NCBI RefSeq assembly: GCF_006770285.1 | Contig: NZ_CP017195.1 | Span: 372,001 to 436,000, forward strand | Direction: 5' to 3' | Length of the DNA stretch: 64,000 nt | Origin: Lactococcus paracarnosus | GTDB lineage: Bacteria > Bacillota > Bacilli > Lactobacillales > Streptococcaceae | Shown here: positions 1-8,480 of the stretch, piece after piece | Numbering within the stretch: the first letter of the stretch is position 1 | Layout of the letters: each line of letters opens with the position of its first letter | The notes under the pieces: model-generated | Told to the model about the DNA's origin: nothing | What the model saw: only the letters and a program-made list of their open reading frames with translations | The model's database searches: none | Translations under genes and position numbers: made by a program

Positions 1-331
1 CTGTAGTTGTATTTTTATATATATCAGCCTCATTGTCAAGTATTTGCTGTACTAATTTTTCAGATTGATGAATGCCATCTTGTACACCGACTGTAATCAA
101 GGGCTTACCATTAAATCTAGACTTGTCAACTTTTGTATCAGCAGCGATGATCACACCAGCAGCATCAGCAATATCTTGCGACGATAGCTTGTTTTCAATC
201 CCAATAGATCCGTGTGTCTCAACTTTCACGATAACGCCTAATGCTTGACCTGCTTTTTCCAGATTTTCAGCCGCCATATATGTATGGGCGATGCCAACTG
301 GGCAAGAAGTAATTGCTACAATTGTTTTCAT
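1..331 (-). CDS. PTS fructose-family EIIB component (partial, cut by window edge)
   Basis: The reverse strand reads from an ATG at 331 and runs off the window at base 1, giving about 110 residues. The N-terminus contains the PTS fructose-type IIB phosphorylation loop CPVGIAHTYMAAE with Cys10, followed by KVETHGSIGIEN. In this family the Cys accepts phosphate from IIA and passes it to the sugar carried by IIC, at the inner face of the membrane. A Shine-Dalgarno AAAGGAG lies just upstream. The missing downstream part could be a separate IIB or a IIBC fusion, and the sugar (fructose, mannose or another) cannot be told from this fragment. Confidence 0.85.
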   Translation of the reverse strand, partial: MKTIVAITSCPVGIAHTYMAAENLEKAGQALGVIVKVETHGSIGIENKLSSQDIADAAGVIIAADTKVDKSRFNGKPLITVGVQDGIHQSEKLVQQILDNEADIYKNTTT

Positions 332-356
332 TGTTTCTCCTTTTCTCTACAATTTT

Positions 357-385
357 AGTATAGCAAAGCTAATCAATGCTGTTAA
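357..385 (-). promoter_or_regulatory. Promoter of the PTS IIB gene
   Basis: On the minus strand TTAACA (-35) and TATACT (-10) are separated by 17 bases. The -10 is preceded by TGC, giving an extended -10. It lies about 26 bases upstream of the start codon. No convincing cre or operator was found next to it. Confidence 0.6.
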
Positions 386-575
386 GCGCAACTTTGTTCC
401 GTTATAGCTGAAGTTTCTAACATAATGCTACTTATTCATAAATGCTACTCTTGATAAAGTGATTAACCTTTCTTTAATCCCTAATTAAGTTATAATAGGA
501 TAGACAATTACAAATGAAAATTTTCGTACATCTATTTACTTTAAAACGGATAGCATTGTGAAAAGGAGAGAAAAT

Positions 576-1091
576 ATGTGTGTATTTTTTTATGGCTGTA
601 TGTCTTTGGATGGCTATTTGGCAGACAAAAATCATCAGTTAGATTGGTTGTATCAGACAGGATCAGTTGAAGCGATTGATTACGATGCTGTTTATGACCA
701 GATGGATATTGTCATCATGGGCAAGAAAACATTTAATGCCGTTAAGGGTTTAGATAATCTAGATGAAATTTACCCGACAACGACAAACTATGTGTTCACA
801 CATGAGCCAAACTTGCATATAGCTGGGTTTAACTTTGTGTCAGGATCAATAGTTGACTTTATTAAGCAACAAGATACTGCCAAAAAAATCTGGATTGTTG
901 GTGGGAATACACTTTTAGCCCCACTTTTAGAGAAGGACTTAGTAGATGTGCTAAAGATTCAAGTTGCCCCAGTCTTACTGGGAGATGGCATTCCACTTTT
1001 CACAAAGAGCGACAGCTTACAAAGATTTGAACTAGAGGATGTGACTCAATATGGGCCGTTTGCTGCATTGACCTATCATAAGTCAGTCTGA
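576..1091 (+). CDS. RibD/dihydrofolate reductase-like protein
   Basis: The 171-residue protein starts MCVFFYGCMSLDGYLAD, the pattern of the RibD C-terminal/DHFR-like family (SxDGyia). It also has IVIMGKKTF, KKIWIVGGNTL and a C-terminal LLGDGIPLF block, which match the NADPH-binding fold. Members reduce pteridine- or deaminated-flavin-like substrates, but most small solo copies such as this have no proven substrate. I chose the ATG at 576, not the in-frame GTG at 558, because AAGGAG at 563-568 sits correctly for it. TATAAT at 491-496 is a likely -10. The gene is monocistronic and is followed by a strong terminator. Confidence 0.75.
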   Translation: MCVFFYGCMSLDGYLADKNHQLDWLYQTGSVEAIDYDAVYDQMDIVIMGKKTFNAVKGLDNLDEIYPTTTNYVFTHEPNLHIAGFNFVSGSIVDFIKQQDTAKKIWIVGGNTLLAPLLEKDLVDVLKIQVAPVLLGDGIPLFTKSDSLQRFELEDVTQYGPFAALTYHKSV

Positions 1092-1105
1092 ATAAATTAA
1101 ATAAT

Positions 1106-1160
1106 AAAAAAGTTAAGTCTTCCGTGCGTAATCGCTATCAGGATAAGACTTAACTTTTTT
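1106..1160. terminator. Bidirectional terminator between two convergent genes
   Basis: A 16-bp perfect stem (AAAAAAGTTAAGTCTT with AAGACTTAACTTTTTT) closes a 23-base loop. It has A-runs on the left and T-runs on the right, so it can stop transcription from both the reductase gene (+) and the YeiH gene (-). Confidence 0.85.
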
Positions 1161-1162
1161 AG

Positions 1163-2170
1163 TTAGTTGATTTTAAAAATGATAATCAATAGAATAGCAG
1201 CAAGTGTTTGGACTGTACCGACTGAAAGTCCGTAAATCAGAAATCTTGGCCCTTCTTTGATGAATTTCTTCAAGTCTAATCTTAAGCCGATCGCAGCAAG
1301 TGCGATTGTTTCAAACCACGTACTGATAAAGTGTGCGCTATCGCTGAAAGGTTTGGGTAGGCTGACAGAGCTGTTCAAGATACAAATGAGTAAGAAAGCA
1401 AGTACATACCAGGGGATAGGGAATGACCGTTTCTTAGTGACCGTGCTGTCTGTCCGCTTTTTATGACGTTGTTGAAAGATAAAGACGACCACGACTAAAA
1501 ATAAGATACGGGTAATTTTAAAGAGCATGGCATATTGGACTGTTTCTTGGTTGATCAGGCTAGCACCCGCTACGACCTGTCCGACGGATTGTAGTGTACC
1601 CCCTAATAGGGCGCTATGGGCTAATAAGCTGTTACCAAATAGAATAGTACTAATTAGTGGCAAGGCTAGCATCATGACGGTGCCTAATAGATTTACGAGT
1701 GTGATGACTTGACCTTTTTCGTCATCATCAGCCCCAATAGTCGGTGCAACAGCCCCAATAGCAGATGAGCCACAAACAGCATTGCCACTGGCCATCAAAA
1801 TACCGACATTTTCTGAAAATCCGAGTTTTTTACCGATAAACATGGCTGAAATGATGACGACTGTCATCATAACGATGATAAAACCTAGCCCATTTAACCC
1901 TAGTCGACTGATGGTTTGAAAGGTGACAGTAAAGCCTAGTAAGACGACTGAACACTCTAGTAACTTACTTTCGGAAAACTTAGTCCCATCTGCTAAATAG
2001 GCTTGCTTGAAAATAGTATTACCTAAAACAATTCCCAGTAAAATAGCAAGTGTCGCACCGCCTAAGCTGGGCAAAGCAAGTGCACATAATTTTCCGATAA
2101 TGGCAACGATGATGGATAAGCCAAGTCCTGGCAGGATTGCCTTGTTTTTTTGAATGAGTTGATTGATCAT
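1163..2170 (-). CDS. YeiH/UPF0324-family membrane transporter
   Basis: The 335-residue, very hydrophobic protein has about ten membrane segments and the YeiH-family signature regions [16 protein letters not shown] and [16 protein letters not shown] (the conserved CGxSAI loop). The family is annotated as putative sulfate exporters, with some members linked to taurine or sulfite metabolism. The substrate here is not established. The gene is divergent from a LysR regulator, an arrangement seen for yeiH/yeiE in other bacteria, which suggests that the regulator controls this transporter. Confidence 0.8.
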   Translation of the reverse strand: MINQLIQKNKAILPGLGLSIIVAIIGKLCALALPSLGGATLAILLGIVLGNTIFKQAYLADGTKFSESKLLECSVVLLGFTVTFQTISRLGLNGLGFIIVMMTVVIISAMFIGKKLGFSENVGILMASGNAVCGSSAIGAVAPTIGADDDEKGQVITLVNLLGTVMMLALPLISTILFGNSLLAHSALLGGTLQSVGQVVAGASLINQETVQYAMLFKITRILFLVVVVFIFQQRHKKRTDSTVTKKRSFPIPWYVLAFLLICILNSSVSLPKPFSDSAHFISTWFETIALAAIGLRLDLKKFIKEGPRFLIYGLSVGTVQTLAAILLIIIFKIN

Positions 2171-2209
2171 AAGTCTGCCTCTTTTCCTTTAACTCTATTA
2201 TAATAAAAA

Positions 2210-2239
2210 TTAGCCATTACTATAATCAATTGATATAAT
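2210..2239 (+). promoter_or_regulatory. Promoter of the LysR gene
   Basis: TTAGCC and TATAAT are spaced by 18 bases. TGA before the hexamer makes an extended -10. The palindrome ATCAATTGAT overlaps it at 2226-2235 and could be a LysR or autoregulatory contact, which is inference only. The divergent YeiH promoter must lie in the same 103-base gap. Confidence 0.5.
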
Positions 2240-2273
2240 AGGTTTAATCAAAAAAACTGATGGGAGTATCGCT

Positions 2274-3098
2274 ATGTTTAAGTATCTTGAAACCTTTAAA
2301 GTCGTTTATGAAACCAAGCATTTTTCTAAAGCAGCTGAGTTGCTCTTTATTGCCCAACCAACGGTCTCTGCCCAGATCAAGCAGCTGGAAGCTGATTTAG
2401 GGGTTGCCTTATTTATCAGAAATGGTCGTCAAGAGATTGAGACGACACCACAAGGGGACTTGCTCTATCAAAAGTCTGTCAATTTATTAGATGAGTGGCG
2501 GGAGTTGAAGTCAGATTTACAGCATGAAAAAAACCAGATGACACATTGTGTCATTGGCGCTTCTCATACTTATTCTATTTATGTGTTGCCAGATTTGATC
2601 ATCCACCTTAAGCGTGTATTCCCTAAACTATCTATTACGATAAAACTGATGAACTCCCTAGCCGTCGTTGAAGCACTCAACCGGCATGAAATTGATTTTG
2701 GTTTTATTGAAAAACCTTTGTCGATGAAACATATGCACCGTTTCCCACTGGCCAAGGATCAACTCGTCATCGCTGGTAACCCTGAAATCGGCCCCTGGCT
2801 GGTCAGAGAAGACACATCAGGTGTCTATTATTATACCCAACGCTATATAGAAGAACATGACATCAAGCAAGAACAAGTATCAATTCATAATAATGAGATT
2901 ATCGTCGCTTTGTTGAAAAAAGGATACGGCTGTTCGATTATTTCAGAAAGAGCTGCCCAAGGCCTTGATTATAAGCCGTTATCGGAGAAATATCAACGCC
3001 ATTTTTATCTCATTACACGAGATCAGGAATCAAGAGATGAGTTGTCTAAACTTGTGACATGGATTAGGCAGCAAGCAAGGGATGCTAGTTCAAATTAG
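2274..3098 (+). CDS. LysR-family transcriptional regulator
   Basis: The 274-residue protein has a canonical N-terminal winged helix (FKVVYETKHFSKAAELLFIAQPTVSAQIKQLEADLGVALFIR, residues about 8-50, described here by its parts KAAELL, QPTVSAQIKQLE and LGVALF). An effector-binding domain related to periplasmic binding proteins follows. It is slightly shorter than the usual 290-300 residues but looks complete. It is transcribed away from the YeiH gene, so it is the probable regulator of that transporter. No terminator is visible in the 37 bases before the convergent mmuM gene. Confidence 0.85.
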   Translation: MFKYLETFKVVYETKHFSKAAELLFIAQPTVSAQIKQLEADLGVALFIRNGRQEIETTPQGDLLYQKSVNLLDEWRELKSDLQHEKNQMTHCVIGASHTYSIYVLPDLIIHLKRVFPKLSITIKLMNSLAVVEALNRHEIDFGFIEKPLSMKHMHRFPLAKDQLVIAGNPEIGPWLVREDTSGVYYYTQRYIEEHDIKQEQVSIHNNEIIVALLKKGYGCSIISERAAQGLDYKPLSEKYQRHFYLITRDQESRDELSKLVTWIRQQARDASSN

Positions 3099-3135
3099 GT
3101 CATGTTGATCAGATTAAGGAAGAGAGATGAAGCTA

Positions 3136-4047
3136 TTATCCCTTGAGTGACTGTGCTAATAGGGCAATGTCACTGTCAGAAGAACAGCAACAGCCACCAA
3201 TTAATGTTGCCCCTTTTTGGTGCCAGGATTTTGCATCCACAGAAAATATCTCTTTTGTGCTCAAGTCTTCTGACCAAGTTTTGCTGATGGGATCAAAAAT
3301 TGCCCCTGAATTTGGATAGGCTAGTAAGGGCTTTGTTGCATGGGCTGCTAGGTGTTCGATGGTAGCTGCAACTGACTGGGGTGCGATGCAGTTAATACCA
3401 TAGGCGACGACATGTTTGTCATGTTCGACAAGCCTTTGGAAAGCATCAAGGCTGTCCCCACTTGGTAGCTGCCCGGTATCTTTCAGGGAAACACTGACCA
3501 TGACTGGAAAATCAAAAGTAGCGATGATCGATAAGATGACCTGTAGTTCATCTAATCTTGGTATCGTCTCAATCGCTAAGATATCAGCATCTGCCTCGAT
3601 TAAGGCCTTGATTCTACTTGCATGAAAGGCGTATAGCTCAGTGTCAGCTATCTGATAATTCCCTGTATACTCAGAGCCGTCTGATAGATAGGCACCGTAT
3701 GGTCCGACTGATCCCGCAATCCATTTGGTTTGTGGGCTTTTTGATGCTGCTCTAGCTTCTTTCGCTAGGGTGATACTACTTTTGATGAATGAGATGGCTT
3801 CTGCTTCAGAGTAGCCCAGGTCAGAAAAACTTTTTCCAGTTGCTTGATAACTTGCCGTGATGGCGATATTAGCACCTGCATCAAAATAGCGTTTGTGGAC
3901 GTTAAAGATGGCTTCTGGGGCCTCGATTAATGCCAGTGCTGTCCATAATTTATGGTTAATCTCAAGCGCTTGTTCTTCAAGTAATCTTGCCATTGAGCCA
4001 TCGATGATGACCACCTCTTGCTCAGTCAGCCAGTGTTGAAATGTCAT
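3136..4047 (-). CDS. mmuM: Homocysteine S-methyltransferase
   Basis: The 303-residue protein transfers a methyl group from S-methylmethionine (or SAM) to homocysteine, giving methionine. It shows the N-terminal IIDGSMARLLEEQ, the central VGPYGAYLSDGSEYTG, and the zinc-binding GGCCCSS near the C-terminus, with the distal Cys of the family in YGINCIAPQS. Its start overlaps the end of the upstream permease by 26 bases, so the two are translated from one mRNA. It is cytoplasmic. Confidence 0.92.
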   Translation of the reverse strand: MTFQHWLTEQEVVIIDGSMARLLEEQALEINHKLWTALALIEAPEAIFNVHKRYFDAGANIAITASYQATGKSFSDLGYSEAEAISFIKSSITLAKEARAASKSPQTKWIAGSVGPYGAYLSDGSEYTGNYQIADTELYAFHASRIKALIEADADILAIETIPRLDELQVILSIIATFDFPVMVSVSLKDTGQLPSGDSLDAFQRLVEHDKHVVAYGINCIAPQSVAATIEHLAAHATKPLLAYPNSGAIFDPISKTWSEDLSTKEIFSVDAKSWHQKGATLIGGCCCSSDSDIALLAQSLKG

Positions 4048-5410
4048 GTGTTCTCCTTCTATAAAATACTTGATAGACGATGATTGAAACTAGGGTAAAG
4101 GGAATACCAAAATAAAGGGCAATCCGCTGGTTGGGGTCAAAATAGATTCCTATCATGGAAACGACGCATAAGATGATCACTAGCCAAGGGACGACTGGAT
4201 AACCTGGTGTGCGATAGGTTAAGTCAGACAAGGGATGTGACGCTAGAAAGACTTTTCTAAATCTCAGTTGACTGATACCGATAGACAACCAAACTGCTAC
4301 AACAGCAAAACCTGAGATAGAGACGAGCGCTAAGTATACGGTGCTTTCAGCATAGATACTAGAAAATAAAGAGAGCAGACCACCAGCTAAGGTTAGGAGC
4401 AAGCCGTAGATTGGTAAGCCGTTTCTCGATAATTTAGAAAAGACTTTAGGTAGGGTACCATCTTCAGAAAGTGACCAGAGCATCCGACTAGCTGCATACA
4501 AACCAGAGTTAGCACCAGAAAGGATGGCAATGAAAATGATGAAATTCATGATGTCACTGGCATAGGGAATGCCGATGTTTTGTAAAATCGAAACAAAGGG
4601 ACTCTCTGTTAAGATTTTTGATGAGCCTGGAATTAAAGCACCGATGACAACGATCGTCCCAATAAATAGTGTGATTAATAAAAATAGCGTACTTTTAATC
4701 GCTTTGGGGATGTTTTTTTCAGGATTACTCGTTTCACCAGCAGCAACACCGATTAACTCGGTTCCACTAAAGGCAAAGTTTGCGGAGAGGAGGACGATAA
4801 AGACAGCACCAACTCCGTGTGGGAAGACCCCATTTGAAACCAAGTTGGTAAATAAGGGTGCACTGCTTGCATGACTAGGTAGCAATCCTGTAATGGCCAT
4901 AGCCCCTAAAATAATAAAAATACCGAGTGCCACGATTTTTGTCAGCGACATCCAAAATTCACTCACTGAAAAAATTTTAATATCTAGCATATTGAGCAAT
5001 AAGATTAAAACTGAGAAGACGGCACACCACACCCAAATCGGTGTCTGCGGGAACCACTTTTGGAGACAAACGCCCATAGTGATAAACTGTGAGCCGAGTG
5101 CCACTGTCCAGGCTAACCAGTATAGCCAAGCGACGGTGAAGCCTAGGCTAGGATGGATATACTTTGAGGCATAGAGATGGAGTGAGGCAGTATTCGGGTG
5201 ATAGACTGATAATTCCCCCAAACACATCATAACCAGTGTCGCAAGAAACCCGCCCACCACATAGGCGATGATTGTCCCGATAGCACCTGCTTCTTGTATC
5301 AGATAGCCTGAGCTTAAAAAGATACCTGTGCCGATAACGCCCCCTAAGGAAAGCGTTACCAAGTGTTTACTGCTCATTTTTCGCATGAATTGATTGTCTT
5401 TGTCTGCCAT
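4022..5410 (-). CDS. mmuP: S-methylmethionine permease (APC-family amino acid permease)
   Basis: The 462-residue, 12-segment permease has the APC N-terminal block KHLVTLSLGGVIGTGIFLSSG and a FAFSGTELIGVAAGE motif. The ATG at 5410 (MADKDNQF) is preceded by AGGAGG and is preferred over an in-frame ATG 30 bases further up. Overlap with mmuM supports S-methylmethionine as substrate; by sequence alone it could be a general amino acid permease of the same family. Together the pair provides methionine salvage from plant-derived S-methylmethionine. Confidence 0.85.
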   Translation of the reverse strand: MADKDNQFMRKMSSKHLVTLSLGGVIGTGIFLSSGYLIQEAGAIGTIIAYVVGGFLATLVMMCLGELSVYHPNTASLHLYASKYIHPSLGFTVAWLYWLAWTVALGSQFITMGVCLQKWFPQTPIWVWCAVFSVLILLLNMLDIKIFSVSEFWMSLTKIVALGIFIILGAMAITGLLPSHASSAPLFTNLVSNGVFPHGVGAVFIVLLSANFAFSGTELIGVAAGETSNPEKNIPKAIKSTLFLLITLFIGTIVVIGALIPGSSKILTESPFVSILQNIGIPYASDIMNFIIFIAILSGANSGLYAASRMLWSLSEDGTLPKVFSKLSRNGLPIYGLLLTLAGGLLSLFSSIYAESTVYLALVSISGFAVVAVWLSIGISQLRFRKVFLASHPLSDLTYRTPGYPVVPWLVIILCVVSMIGIYFDPNQRIALYFGIPFTLVSIIVYQVFYRRRTHDISTLAD

Positions 5411-5764
5411 AGTTCCTCCTTTTTGGTCAATGCATAACACAATATTTATTTAGTATAACACCGAATGACCTAATTTTGTCTTAGAAAAAAACTATGTCAC
5501 CTGTTTATTTCGCTATAGTAGTGATCGCTTGATTAATTAGTAGTTAATATGAAAAAGTTATTATCGATTAAAAAAATGTTAATCGTATGCGTCATTTTTA
5601 TCAGTCTTGTAGCTGATAGTCCATAGTTGATAAACGTTAATTAAGGTATTTACATTTAATTCTCATACATTACTCTTATTATTTGACATTTCAACTCTGT
5701 TAATATAAAATATGATTAGCTAGCAAACTAAATGCAATTAGCCGGATAATTAAAAGGAGAAGTG
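5411..5764. other. Intergenic region between mmuP and the MarR operon
   Basis: This 354-base AT-rich gap holds two divergent promoters and no ORF. On the minus strand TATACT lies about 40 bases upstream of mmuP, with a poor -35. On the plus strand a good promoter lies at 5683-5711. No riboswitch fold or T-box core was recognised for the methionine genes. Several GTTAAT repeats (near 5571, 5633 and 5698) may be AT-rich background or weak operator half-sites. Confidence 0.5.
5683..5711 (+). promoter_or_regulatory. Promoter of the MarR-rhodanese operon
   Basis: A perfect TTGACA is followed after 17 bases by TAAAAT. The leader to the start codon is about 50 bases and includes GCTAGC, a small palindrome that could be a MarR contact. 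Confidence 0.7.
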
Positions 5765-6292
5765 TTGGAAAAATACCAATTTGTGGATAGGCCCAATCAG
5801 GCAAGAATTAAGGCGACTTCGGAAGCGTATCATGATATTGATGAAAATTTAGTTTTGAATTTTTTGGATTTTCAATGGACATATAGAGAAATGGAAAAAC
5901 AGTATGACGCATTATTTGATAGCTTTGGATTAACAGAATCTAGATTTCTCATCTTGATGTTTTTAAAAAGAGCAAATGAGAATATGTTGTTGCCTTCTCA
6001 GATATCGGAAAAGCTTGGTGCATCAAGGCCAACAGTAAGTAAACTACTAAAAGCGATGGCACAAAAAGGACTAGTTGAAAAATATGAATCAGAAAAAGAT
6101 GGTCGGTCATCTTATTTCAAAATGACAACGATGGGGGATGAGACTTTAAAAACATTTATGCCTCATAATTTTGAAGCTGTAAAAATTATTTTTGGTCAGC
6201 TCAGTAAAGCAGATCATGATAACTTAAAAAGGTTGCTCGCAGCAATTAATTTGGGAACTGAAACGTTACGGAAAGCAGGCACTAACTTATGA
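5765..6292 (+). CDS. MarR-family transcriptional regulator
   Basis: The roughly 175-residue regulator has the MarR winged-helix core: LLPSQISEKLGASRPTVSKLLKAM (helix-turn-helix), then VEKYESEKDGRSSYFKMT (wing with the conserved D-R). I favour the TTG at 5765 because AGGAG at 5755-5759 is correctly spaced for it; an adjoining GTG at 5762 would be too close. The downstream rhodanese gene overlaps by four bases, so both are co-expressed. Ligand and targets are unknown. Confidence 0.85.
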   Translation: MEKYQFVDRPNQARIKATSEAYHDIDENLVLNFLDFQWTYREMEKQYDALFDSFGLTESRFLILMFLKRANENMLLPSQISEKLGASRPTVSKLLKAMAQKGLVEKYESEKDGRSSYFKMTTMGDETLKTFMPHNFEAVKIIFGQLSKADHDNLKRLLAAINLGTETLRKAGTNL

Positions 6293-6657
6293 AATCAGAG
6301 AAAATAAAATTATTAGAAACTTTGCTTAGTTTATATATCAATCATACAGAAATTGTTGATGATATGGCTAAAACAGATCCAACGTATGTTGTATTGGATG
6401 TTAGAAATGCACCAGATTTTGTAAAGAAAGATCAAATAAAAGGCGCAGTAGCAATCCCTGCAAAAATGTTAGCAAGTAAACTTGACAGTTTGGATAAGCG
6501 CAAGACCTATGTTGTCTATGACTGGACGGCAGGTACTACTTTAGGAAAAGAAGCCTTACATATCCTATTGTCCGCAGGGTTTGAAGCATATGAACTCTCT
6601 TGTGCATTAGAAGGATGGAAGGGCATGAACTTGCCTATAGAGCAAATTGTTCAGTAA
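6289..6657 (+). CDS. Rhodanese-like domain protein lacking the catalytic cysteine
   Basis: The 122-residue protein has the rhodanese fold landmarks: YVVLDVRNAPDFVKKDQIKGAVAIP, then the active-loop region VVYDWTAGTTLGKEAL, and FEAYELSCALEGWKGMNLPIE. The residue at the catalytic position is Asp78 instead of Cys, so sulfurtransferase activity by the usual persulfide route is unlikely. It is translationally coupled to the MarR gene (ATGA overlap). A sensing or binding role with that regulator is possible but not shown. Confidence 0.8.
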   Translation: MKSEKIKLLETLLSLYINHTEIVDDMAKTDPTYVVLDVRNAPDFVKKDQIKGAVAIPAKMLASKLDSLDKRKTYVVYDWTAGTTLGKEALHILLSAGFEAYELSCALEGWKGMNLPIEQIVQ

Positions 6658-6811
6658 TCGTCATCTGCTTCCCCCTAGTGTGAGTTGTGACTTTAATCTT
6701 ATTATCGGAAATGGTATAATTGGGGGTGCCTAAAATTAGTAAACGTTGCTTCACTGCTAATTTATAGAAAATGATGATAAGTAGCTACTTACATAAAGGA
6801 GATAGATAACA
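6658..6811 (+). promoter_or_regulatory. Original chromosomal promoter and leader of ybaB, now separated from the gene
   Basis: TATAAT at 6715-6720 preceded by TGG forms an extended -10, with a weak TTTAAT 17 bases upstream. A ribosome binding site ATAAAGGAG at 6793-6801 follows, then the ATGATGAATATG that once started ybaB. The rest of ybaB is 8.6 kb away across the inserted element, so this promoter now reads into the element's left end. Confidence 0.7.
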
Positions 6812-6831
6812 ACTATGATGAATATGCAAAA
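6812..6831 (+). repeat. attL core repeat
   Basis: This is the left copy of the 20-bp direct repeat, identical to 15453-15472. It includes the first codons of ybaB (ATG ATG AAT ATG CAA). Upstream chromosomal sequence is the native ybaB leader. Confidence 0.9.
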
Positions 6832-6841
6832 CGTCAATTAG
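6815..6841 (+). pseudogene. Displaced ybaB start, now an 8-codon ORF
   Basis: The native ybaB promoter, Shine-Dalgarno and ATG read into the element and give M-M-N-M-Q-N-V-N then TAG. This is the severed 5' end of ybaB, not a gene in its own right. It confirms which side is chromosome and which is element. Confidence 0.8.
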
Positions 6842-7224
6842 ATGCTTTATGAGTGTGTTTATCCTTAGAAATAATAATTTAAAGCAATTTTTATAAACAT
6901 ATAAAACTTCAATGTATCTGAAAAATCCATATTGCGGTCAAAATTTGGTCAAATTCCTTCATTAAAAAGATTCAAGTTAATAAAAAGCAATCGCTGGGAG
7001 ACCAACAAAAACAAGGTAAACGTCCTAGATTTTCAGTTATTAAGAAAATTATTGAACCCAATAATTTAACCCAACTGGTAAAAGTCAATCTGAGAACGAA
7101 AAAAAATACCAAATAAGGAGGCGTATCGAGGCGTCTTTTTTGCTATTTCAACACCTGCTGGCTGCTTTTTGTTTCTGATTTTGATATAATAGTCCAAGCA
7201 CAATTAAATAAGGAGATTGATTTC
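6842..7224. other. Left terminal region of the element, non-coding
   Basis: These 383 bases contain no credible ORF. They hold an integrase arm-type candidate repeat at 6936-6955 (GGTCAAAATTTGGTCAAATT), matched near the right end at 15383-15401. The methyltransferase promoter has TATAAT at 7185-7190 with an extended TGA. AAGGAG at 7210-7215 serves the methyltransferase start. Confidence 0.6.
6936..6955 (+). repeat. Putative integrase arm-binding site, left end
   Basis: Two GGTCAAA(A/T) units in tandem. Apart from one T, the block is identical to 15383-15401 in the same orientation, close to the opposite end of the element. Paired subterminal repeats like this are the usual arm sites for Tn916/lambda-type integrases with an N-terminal arm-binding domain. 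Confidence 0.6.
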
Positions 7225-8463
7225 ATGACTGAAAACAATGCAACTGTAAGTACCCCTTACACTATCGCAAGCTTTTTTGGAGGCGTAGGTGGTATTGATT
7301 TGGGCTTTATTAAGACCAAAAAGTTCAGTTCGGTGTTCATCAATGAATTTGACAAAAATGCACAGGAAACTATTTCTAAGAATTTTCCTGATGTTAAGCT
7401 TGACCGTCGAGATATTCACATTGTTGATACTGATACTGATACTGGATTTAATACCCATTTATTAGATACAGATTTAATAGTTGGTGGATTTCCCTGTCAG
7501 GCTTTTTCCATTGCTGGTTATCGAAAAGGATTTGATGATGACCGTGGAGATTTATTCTTTGAACTCCTTAGAATGATTAAAAAACATCAACCACGAGCTA
7601 TTTTCATTGAAAATGTTAAAAACTTAGTTACCCATGACCATAGTAATACTTTTCGTGTAATTCGTGAAGCTTTGACGCTCGAAGGATATTACGTTAAATG
7701 GAAAGTTTTAAATGCCACAGAATACGGTAATATTCCACAAAATCGTGAACGCATCTATATTGTTGGATTTGCTGATAAAAAAGCTTTTGAGACCTTTAAA
7801 TTTCCAGAACCACAGGAATTAACAACAAAACTTTCAGATGTCATCGACTTTAATAAATTAGAAGATGATAAATATTACTATAAACAAGGACGTCAAAACT
7901 TCTATGAACAACTTGAAAAAGAGGTTATCTCACAAGATTCTGTTTATCAGTGGCGCAGACAATATGTCCGTGAAAATAAAAGTGGTGTTGTCCCAACTTT
8001 AACTGCGAATATGGGTACTGGCGGTCACAATGTTCCTCTCATTAAATCAGATACAGGGATCAGAAAACTTACTCCACGTGAAACATTCAATGTACAAGGA
8101 TTCCCTAAAGATTTTATACTTCCCGAAAACCTTTCTAATGGGGCTTTGTATAAACAGGCTGGAAATTCTGTTGTTGTCCCTGTTATTGAACGAATTGCAG
8201 AAAATATCGCTAAAGCTTTAGACAGTACCCCAAATATTGTAAAACCTGTTAATATTAATGACACTTATGCCCTCTACCATGTTATAATGAATGGAAGACT
8301 TGAGGGTGAAAGCGATTTTGTACAACAATTTAATTCCAATTCTGAATTGAAAGACTTTTGCGATACTAACAAAATATCCGTTCTTAATGAAGATGAGTAT
8401 CTCAAAATAATTCAGAAAAATGGAATTGCAGATTTTTATATCGTTTTGAATCCCTCAAAATAA
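7225..8463 (+). CDS. DNA (cytosine-5-)-methyltransferase of a type II R-M system
   Basis: The 412-residue enzyme has the C5-methylase motifs in order: motif I SFFGGVGGIDLGF (16-28), motif IV GGFPCQAFS with catalytic Cys91, motif VI FIENVKNL with Glu129, motif VIII QNRERIYIVGF (172-182), motif IX RKLTPRETFNVQGFP (280-294) and motif X KQAGNSVVVPV (310-320). The target-recognition region lies between about 183 and 279; its sequence specificity cannot be read by eye. An extra 90 residues follow motif X. Start ATG 7225 follows AAGGAG. An in-frame GATACT tandem (three copies, 7426-7443) encodes a Thr-Asp run near residue 70. Confidence 0.93.
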   Translation: MTENNATVSTPYTIASFFGGVGGIDLGFIKTKKFSSVFINEFDKNAQETISKNFPDVKLDRRDIHIVDTDTDTGFNTHLLDTDLIVGGFPCQAFSIAGYRKGFDDDRGDLFFELLRMIKKHQPRAIFIENVKNLVTHDHSNTFRVIREALTLEGYYVKWKVLNATEYGNIPQNRERIYIVGFADKKAFETFKFPEPQELTTKLSDVIDFNKLEDDKYYYKQGRQNFYEQLEKEVISQDSVYQWRRQYVRENKSGVVPTLTANMGTGGHNVPLIKSDTGIRKLTPRETFNVQGFPKDFILPENLSNGALYKQAGNSVVVPVIERIAENIAKALDSTPNIVKPVNINDTYALYHVIMNGRLEGESDFVQQFNSNSELKDFCDTNKISVLNEDEYLKIIQKNGIADFYIVLNPSK

Positions 8464-8480
8464 TTTTTGGAGGTTCTACA

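Noticed and set aside
365-410. cre site at the PTS gene promoter (TGTTAAGCGCAACT)
   Set aside because: Spacing of the CG core is off by one base in both orientations compared with the consensus.
5411-5764. SAM or methionine-type riboswitch upstream of mmuP
   Set aside because: No S-box or SMK-box core sequence and no long structured leader on the minus strand were seen.
7100-7150. Terminator at the GAGGCG repeats before the methyltransferase
   Set aside because: GAGGCG is repeated in the same direction and is not self-complementary, so it does not form a stem despite the T-run.
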